Origin: Chrysochromulina parva
Lineage: Eukaryota; Haptophyta; Prymnesiales; Chrysochromulinaceae
Assembly: GCA_002887195.1 (NCBI GenBank)
Contig: PJAB01002043.1
Location: forward strand, 1-10,777
DNA length: 10,777 nt
Reading direction: 5' to 3'
Shown here piece by piece: positions 7,100 through 10,777 of this stretch. The number at the start of each line of letters is the position of its first letter. Within the stretch, counting starts at the first letter, position 1. The position numbers and the translations under genes were made by a program. The notes beneath the pieces are model-generated. The model did not search any database, had not been told where the DNA came from, and saw only the letters and a list, made by a program, of their open reading frames with translations.

Positions 7100-7455
7100 G
7101 ACCTTTATTTCCCTAGCTCGCGCCGCGCGCGCGCCGGGCCAACACCCTGTGGGGAAAACGGAGAGGAGTGGATGTTCATGGTACACGGGCTCACAAACTT
7201 GTTTGTCGTTCCAGGAGCGCGAGTCGGCACCCTCGCGCTCACCCTTACCGGTAGCCTCACCATTTGAAACACTGCGCTCGAGAGTCCCTGATCCTCGACC
7301 GTCCGCCCGGCAGACTGCGCCCACGGCCCCCTAAAGTATGCGCAGATGCGATTCCAGAGCTGCTCCTATCCCGAGCACAGACATCTCTTAGCCCACGACT
7401 CAACGCATGCCCATGCGGGGACGGCCATCATCACATCCACGGCGCAGATAGGCGG
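7100..7455. other. Intergenic region between two minus-strand genes
   Basis: This should hold the promoter and 5'-UTR of the 5507-7099 gene and the 3' end of the plastid-type gene. The sequence directly upstream of ATG 7099 reads gggaaataaaggtc on the minus strand. An in-frame extension without ATG runs to 7324; its composition (mixed, Gly/Arg-rich) does not look conserved. No gene is supported. Confidence 0.5.
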
Positions 7456-8757
7456 CTAGTAGGCACCGCACGTGCGCATCCAGCCAGGCCTGGTGTGCGC
7501 AATCTTCCCATCGAGCGCCGGGTCACGGGCGTTGCTCTGCAGCTCAGAAGCTTTCTCTTTCCATGCCTGCATCGACGCCTTCATGATCATCTTAGCCGGC
7601 GTCATCGCGCTGGGATCCCGTTGTTTGCGGGGAACTGAGCGGGGAAGGGCCGCGGCGGATGGTGCAACTTCAACCGCCGCAACTTCAACCGCCGTGGCGG
7701 GTGGTGCCTCACCACCAATGGTGTAGGCCATGGTATCTGTGGTGTAGGCCGTTTGCACGGTCTGTGCATAGACGCCGCTGCCGCCGATGGCCGCTGCCGC
7801 CGCCGCCGCCGCCGCCTCCGCCCGCACCGCCGCCTCCGAGGAAGACTGTTTGAGGTCCATGAGCGCTGCATCGAGCGCGCTTGTACGCCCAACGGCCACG
7901 CGAAGCTCATAGCGAAGCTGCGCGACCTGCTTTTGGCTCTCCTCGAGCGCCGTCACGAGCACCGCCTCCGCACTGCTGGCCATCAGGGAAGGGAACACTG
8001 GCGGAGGGGTCGGTGTGGGGATAGCGACCGAGGCCACGGCAGCGGGCCGCTGGACGAATTGCCAGCCTTGGAGCATCGCCGATGTGGGAACCGGCGCTGG
8101 AGCGGCAGGGGTGGCGGCTGGTGGCGCAACCATGGTGGGGGCTGGCGATGCAGCGGGCGCGGCGCCATAAGCGCCATCCCTGATCATCCACTCAGGCCGA
8201 CCCAGGGCGCGCTTTGGTGCCAGGGCAGTTGGCACGGCATTGAGCGACTCAAAGACGATGTTCTTGTCGGAGGCCAACACGTCCTTACCGGCCCACGCAT
8301 TCTGCGCTTGCTTGATAATCCGTGAAGCTGGCGTCACAGTAGTGCCGGTGGGCGCTGGCAATTCCGAAGCCATCGCGGCCGGCGCCGGAGCGATGATACC
8401 GGTGGGCGTGATGATGCCAGTGGACGACACAGTCTGTCGATAAGGGCCAGTGCCATAAGTGGTTCCATAAGCGCCGCCCAGCATCCACTCAGGCCGACCC
8501 GTGGGGTCCTTCACCAGTGCAGTCGGCACCGAATCGCGCGTCTCAACAACGACGTTCTTGTCAGAGGCCATCGTGTCTGTCTTTCCGGCCCACGCGCTCT
8601 TCACCTGCTGGCGAATCTTGGAGGCTGGCGTCTCCATGGTCCCGACGACAGCCTCGTTCATCGAATGAACGCAGGTGCGGGATGCAACCGGACGCGAAAC
8701 CCACGACGCTGACGGTGCATACGCCACCGCTGTGCCCACGACGATGATGTAAATCAT
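7456..8757 (-). CDS. Probable plastid-targeted protein with three copies of a Trp-containing 50-57-residue repeat
   Basis: ATG 8757-8755 is directly preceded by an in-frame TGA, which fixes the start unless there is an intron. Residues 1-12 are hydrophobic (MIYIIVVGTAVA) and run into YAPSASWVSRPVASRTC, matching a bipartite signal: signal peptide, AxA-aromatic-AP site (the ASAFAP-type motif) and a basic, Ser-rich transit segment. The mature part has repeats at 43-98, 142-198 and 386-433. Repeats 1 and 2 read TPAS+I...AWAGK....ASDKN.V.E....VPTAL......GRPEWM..GAYG; repeat 3 is shorter and ends the protein at GAY. Linkers are Ala/Pro/Thr-rich. Residues 262-323 form a likely coiled coil ending in poly-alanine. 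I recognise no enzyme domain. Repeats joined by disordered linkers suggest a multivalent scaffold in the plastid; that is inference. Confidence 0.85.
   Translation of the reverse strand: MIYIIVVGTAVAYAPSASWVSRPVASRTCVHSMNEAVVGTMETPASKIRQQVKSAWAGKTDTMASDKNVVVETRDSVPTALVKDPTGRPEWMLGGAYGTTYGTGPYRQTVSSTGIITPTGIIAPAPAAMASELPAPTGTTVTPASRIIKQAQNAWAGKDVLASDKNIVFESLNAVPTALAPKRALGRPEWMIRDGAYGAAPAASPAPTMVAPPAATPAAPAPVPTSAMLQGWQFVQRPAAVASVAIPTPTPPPVFPSLMASSAEAVLVTALEESQKQVAQLRYELRVAVGRTSALDAALMDLKQSSSEAAVRAEAAAAAAAAAIGGSGVYAQTVQTAYTTDTMAYTIGGEAPPATAVEVAAVEVAPSAAALPRSVPRKQRDPSAMTPAKMIMKASMQAWKEKASELQSNARDPALDGKIAHTRPGWMRTCGAY
7790..7825. repeat. GCC trinucleotide run coding for poly-alanine
   Basis: A run of GCC triplets on the plus strand (about 7795-7818) encodes nine consecutive alanines in the coiled-coil region of the minus-strand plastid-type protein. 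Confidence 0.85.
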
Positions 8758-8980
8758 TCAACGCCGAGGAGGGGATCCAGCAGGGGAAGGCCGTCGACGC
8801 CCACGGCGAAGAATCTACCGTTTCACATCGCGAATTCGTTAAAAATCTGGACTTCGGAAAAGTGCTGTAAGTTTGATGGAGGTGTGTACTGATCTCCTCG
8901 TCACCGGATCGGGGACACACTTGGATCACACTTTTCGACATCAGCATTCACACGGACGCGCGCCGCGCGCGGGGGACGGC

Positions 8981-8995
8981 GCGAGCGTCGCTCGC
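8981..8995. promoter_or_regulatory. 15-base palindrome upstream of the TATA-like box
   Basis: GCGAGCG-T-CGCTCGC is perfectly symmetric around 8988 and ends 7 bases before the TATA-like box. It could be a transcription-factor site. Confidence 0.45.
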
Positions 8996-9002
8996 TCGCT
9001 CC

Positions 9003-9008
9003 TATAAG
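9003..9008 (+). promoter_or_regulatory. TATA-like box of the methyltransferase gene
   Basis: CTATAAGGG lies in otherwise GC-rich DNA 95 bases upstream of the ATG at 9098, a plausible spacing for a core promoter followed by a 5'-UTR of about 60 bases. Confidence 0.45.
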
Positions 9009-9030
9009 GGCGCAGTGCGTGCGTGTACCG

Positions 9031-9046
9031 CCGTGGTATACCGTGG
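9031..9046. promoter_or_regulatory. CCGTGG-TATA-CCGTGG direct repeat
   Basis: CCGTGG occurs twice, separated by TATA, and the centre GGTATACC (9035-9042) is itself a palindrome. It lies between the TATA-like box and the start codon, near the expected transcription start. Confidence 0.4.
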
Positions 9047-9097
9047 CACGGACGAGAGCTCAAACCGGATACTGAGGCACGACCATAAAGCGACAAT

Positions 9098-9814
9098 ATG
9101 TTGACCACGGAGCCCGCGCGGCTCGATGCTAGCGGAGTCGTGCTAACCAACGACATTGCCGAGCGGTACCGCACAGACAAAGGTCGCAGTAGGCATCGAT
9201 ACACCAACTTCTACGGCTCTATGTTAGGCGATCATCGGGATCGCATATTGAATGTCACCGAGGCAGGCGTCCGGAGTGGCGCATCGATCCGCTTGTGGCT
9301 GGACTTGTTTCCAAAGGCACATGTCTGGGGCTTGGATGTGAGCTGGAAAGAATACCGGGATCATGTGAACCATCTCAGAAATCATGACCCTCGCTTGCAT
9401 CTCGCCACCTGCTGCCGAAATCAATTGGATGTGGATGGAGCAAGGCTCGTTCCCAACTCAATGGATTTGGTCATTGAAGATGCGGGCAATCATGACCTGG
9501 CCCTACAGACACTGCTGTTCCCACTACTATGGCCCCTTGTGCGACTCGGAGGCTATTATGTCATCGAGGACGTCGATGACCAACGCGGAGGTCTCCAGTT
9601 CACGCAGAACCATTCTGGACTGCATCCCACAATCCAACGAATCCTCGAGAATAATTACGCATTCATGGTGGACTCCACTCCGGGCATGACGGAATCACAG
9701 TGGAAAATGTGGCAAGAGGCAGGGCAGCGGCGTCCAGTGGGAGGGCTTCATTGGGTTCACAGCCGCTCAGTCCACAACTCGCACCTCCTTGTCATACGGC
9801 GCGTTCAGAGATGA
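9098..9814 (+). CDS. Class I SAM-dependent methyltransferase (MycE/CmcI-like)
   Basis: ATG 9098 to TGA 9812-9814, 238 residues. The order of motifs is that of the family including macrolide-sugar O-methyltransferase MycE and cephalosporin hydroxylase-like CmcI: DKG (27-29) followed by HRYTNFYGSM; motif I TEAGVRSGASIRLW (54-67), the SAM-binding loop; GLDV (78-81), whose Asp ends β2 and should hold the SAM ribose; LVIEDAGNHD (124-133) in place of the usual IIDDGSH; and GGYYVIEDVD (151-160). Family members methylate small molecules or sugars in the cytosol. The usual IDDGSH active-site motif is altered to IEDAGNH, one residue longer but keeping an Asp and the His, so activity is likely but not certain. 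The substrate is unknown. No signal peptide is visible. Third codon positions look less GC-rich than in its neighbour, which may reflect transfer from bacteria; this was judged by eye. Confidence 0.88.
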   Translation: MLTTEPARLDASGVVLTNDIAERYRTDKGRSRHRYTNFYGSMLGDHRDRILNVTEAGVRSGASIRLWLDLFPKAHVWGLDVSWKEYRDHVNHLRNHDPRLHLATCCRNQLDVDGARLVPNSMDLVIEDAGNHDLALQTLLFPLLWPLVRLGGYYVIEDVDDQRGGLQFTQNHSGLHPTIQRILENNYAFMVDSTPGMTESQWKMWQEAGQRRPVGGLHWVHSRSVHNSHLLVIRRVQR

Positions 9815-9919
9815 ACCTCTAGGGCGATGAAACAGTACAAGGGAACTGTGCAGGGCTTCAGCAAGAGTCGGCGTGTATAACTGTATTCGGAATGTATAAT
9901 GTTGAGGTTGATGTCCGGT

Positions 9920-9935
9920 CGAGGGTCGACCCTCG
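9920..9935. repeat. Perfect 16-base palindrome
   Basis: CGAGGGTCGACCCTCG equals its own reverse complement. It lies about 105 bases after the methyltransferase stop codon. Confidence 0.9.
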
Positions 9936-9952
9936 GATAGTGATACCGTGAA

Positions 9953-9989
9953 CCCCGCGCATACGCTCGGCCTCGGGGGCGGCGCGGGG
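9953..9989. repeat. 8-bp stem inverted repeat
   Basis: CCCCGCGC (9953-9960) pairs perfectly with GCGCGGGG (9982-9989) around a 21-base loop. Confidence 0.6.
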
Positions 9990-10172
9990 AAAGGGCAAGT
10001 GAGGCGCCGCGACGCGCGACGCGGCTCCGGTCGCGGACTCGCGGTTGCTGTGCCGCTGCCGGTGGCCTCGCCTATGTGGTTCGTTGTGAGATCACCGAGA
10101 TGACCCGGAGATGAATGATGCGCGGCGCGAATACCGCCCTTACCGGTTATCAAGGACGCGCTTAAGGCGACC

Positions 10173-10202
10173 GGGCGGGGCTAAGCGTTAAGCGGCCCGC
10201 CC
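10173..10202. repeat. Bulged GC-rich hairpin
   Basis: GGGCGGG (10173-10179) pairs with CCCGCCC (10196-10202). Inside, GCTAA can pair with TTA(A)GC with a bulged A and an unpaired GG. Confidence 0.6.
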
Positions 10203-10334
10203 ATGCGGCTGATCGAGTATGGCTGTGATAAGGGGGTCCAGGGGTCCCCGAGCTAGTGGTAACCGCATCCGTATGTACGCCGGTCCGGTGTGCGGTGTCT
10301 TGGGTGTCGAATTATAACTTGGGGTGTCTCAGAG

Positions 10335-10400
10335 TTTCGCGAAATTTAGAGAAAAATTTGCCAGAGGCGCCGCAGGCGCCGAAATTTCTCGAAATTTGCC
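10335..10400. repeat. Composite AAATTT / GGCGCC dyad element
   Basis: Four AAATTT words (10342, 10354, 10382, 10392) surround a core GGCGCC-GCA-GGCGCC (10366-10380). TTTCGCGAAA (10335-10344) is a perfect palindrome, GAGAAA (10349-10354) can pair with TTTCTC (10385-10390), and AAATTTGCC occurs as a direct repeat (10354-10362, 10392-10400). Confidence 0.75.
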
Positions 10401-10533
10401 ACACACCGCTCCACTTGCCTCCCAGGCACACGCAGTACACATGTACCGGATCAGCATGGAAAGGTGCATATGGCCCCCGGTCACTAGGTGGACTCAGACA
10501 GTGCCTGTCCTCAAACTGTCTCGCCATCTTCGG

Positions 10534-10647
10534 CCCCAGCCCCCCACAGCCCCGCCGCGCTGCGCGCCGCGTGCCGCGCGCCGCGCTCGCTCATCGGGCC
10601 CCACCCTCGTCCCCAGCCCCGCCGCACCCCCGCGCCGCGCTCGCTCA
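10534..10647. repeat. Imperfect GC-rich direct duplication
   Basis: CCCCAGCCCC occurs at 10534-10543 and 10611-10620, and GCGCCGCGCTCGCTCA at 10578-10593 and 10632-10647. The interval differs (34 versus 11 bases), so one copy has lost or gained sequence. Confidence 0.7.
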
Positions 10648-10691
10648 GTGTCCTTCGACACGCGGGCTCGGCCGCCCACGATGGGCAGGCT

Positions 10692-10777
10692 TCACGCCTC
10701 GCGCATCCATGGTGCCGTATCGAACATGTCGTCCCAGAAGAGGTCGCTCAGGTAGCGGTTGTAGTCGTCGTCTTCCC
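10692..10777 (-). CDS. C-terminal end of an acidic protein running off the window
   Basis: On the minus strand the last 27 codons of a frame enter from the window edge and stop at TGA (10694-10692). They read EDDDYNRYLSDLFWDDMFD followed by TAPWMREA. The mix of acidic and aromatic residues (Tyr, Phe, Trp) is strongly protein-like and unlike the Arg/Pro/Ala shadow peptides around it. Too little remains to name a family. The downstream DNA (10500-10691) would be its 3'-UTR. Confidence 0.6.
   Translation of the reverse strand, partial: EDDDYNRYLSDLFWDDMFDTAPWMREA

Larger units (their letters stand above)
8758..9097. promoter_or_regulatory. Divergent promoter region of the plastid-type gene and the methyltransferase gene
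   Basis: Two start codons face away from each other across 340 bases. The half near the methyltransferase is GC-rich and carries a perfect interrupted palindrome, a TATA-like box and a duplicated CCGTGG. The half near the plastid-type gene is AT-richer. No gene is supported inside. Confidence 0.6.
9815..10691. other. Intergenic region rich in dyad symmetry, no supported gene
   Basis: The open frames that cross this stretch have compositions typical of out-of-frame GC-rich DNA. The first 90 bases contain two TGTATAA words (9873-9879 and 9893-9899) that may relate to the 3' end of the methyltransferase transcript. The rest holds several palindromes and hairpins listed separately and a GC-rich imperfect duplication. 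I found no tRNA or recognisable structural RNA. Confidence 0.55.

Noticed and set aside
7100..7324. 75-codon extension of the acidic LRR protein beginning at a GTG
   Set aside because: GTG is not a usual start in eukaryotic nuclear genes and the extension has no conserved-looking content; the first ATG is at 7099.
7456..8757. Reading the repeat protein as a light-harvesting (LHC) protein because of its plastid signal
   Set aside because: It lacks the membrane helices and the chlorophyll-binding E-x-x-H/N-R motifs of LHC proteins.
9767..10153. Minus-strand 128-codon frame overlapping the end of the methyltransferase gene
   Set aside because: Its peptide is a Pro/Ser/Arg/His mixture typical of antisense GC-rich DNA, and it overlaps a well-supported gene.
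10324..10755. Plus-strand 143-codon frame, rich in Pro, Ala and Arg
   Set aside because: It runs through the dyad element and the GC-rich duplication and overlaps the protein-like minus-strand tail; no domain is visible.
1..10777. Search by eye for tRNA, rRNA, CRISPR arrays, transposase genes and phage genes
   Set aside because: No region showed a T-loop with acceptor pairing, evenly spaced identical repeats with unique spacers, or a transposase, integrase or phage domain.

Overview
The window looks like nuclear DNA of a photosynthetic single-celled eukaryote. It is GC-rich, its genes read as single uninterrupted frames, they lie on both strands with no Shine-Dalgarno-spaced operons, and several intergenic stretches run to hundreds of bases. 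One protein begins with a short signal-like segment followed by an AYAP motif, as in plastid proteins of algae with red-derived secondary plastids. The 28-residue LRR array with the constant KVNAVLT block resembles the large LRR families of haptophyte-type algae. A haptophyte is therefore my best guess; a pelagophyte, cryptophyte or dinoflagellate is possible. This is inference without a database search.

Layout: (1) 1-1031, plus strand, the 3' part of an LRR protein with eight near-identical 28-residue units. (2) 1032-1801, no gene, but a palindrome and a strong long hairpin at 1139-1199. (3) 1802-2841, minus strand, a gene whose N-terminal Cys4 (Stc1-like) zinc finger and C-terminal RNase D/WRN-type exonuclease domain lie in different frames, and whose exonuclease domain has lost most catalytic residues. 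(4) 3152-4555, plus strand, a single-pass membrane protein that I read as Sec66/Sec71-like, fused to three SH3/Tudor-like repeats. (5) 4556-5506, mostly non-coding, with a possible 63-residue membrane protein on the minus strand. (6) 5507-7099, minus strand, an acidic, alanine-rich protein with degenerate LRRs and two separated cysteine clusters. (7) 7456-8757, minus strand, a probable plastid-targeted protein with three copies of a Trp-containing repeat separated by low-complexity linkers. (8) 9098-9814, plus strand, a class I SAM methyltransferase of the MycE/CmcI-like type, divergent from gene 7 across a 340-base promoter region containing a TATA-like box. (9) 9815-10691, no gene, but many dyad symmetries. 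(10) 10692-10777, minus strand, the last 27 codons of an acidic protein that runs off the window.

The genes do not form an evident pathway or operon. The best candidates for new biology are the repeat-containing plastid protein, the Sec66-like fusion, the pseudo-exonuclease with its frame break, and the structured intergenic DNA.
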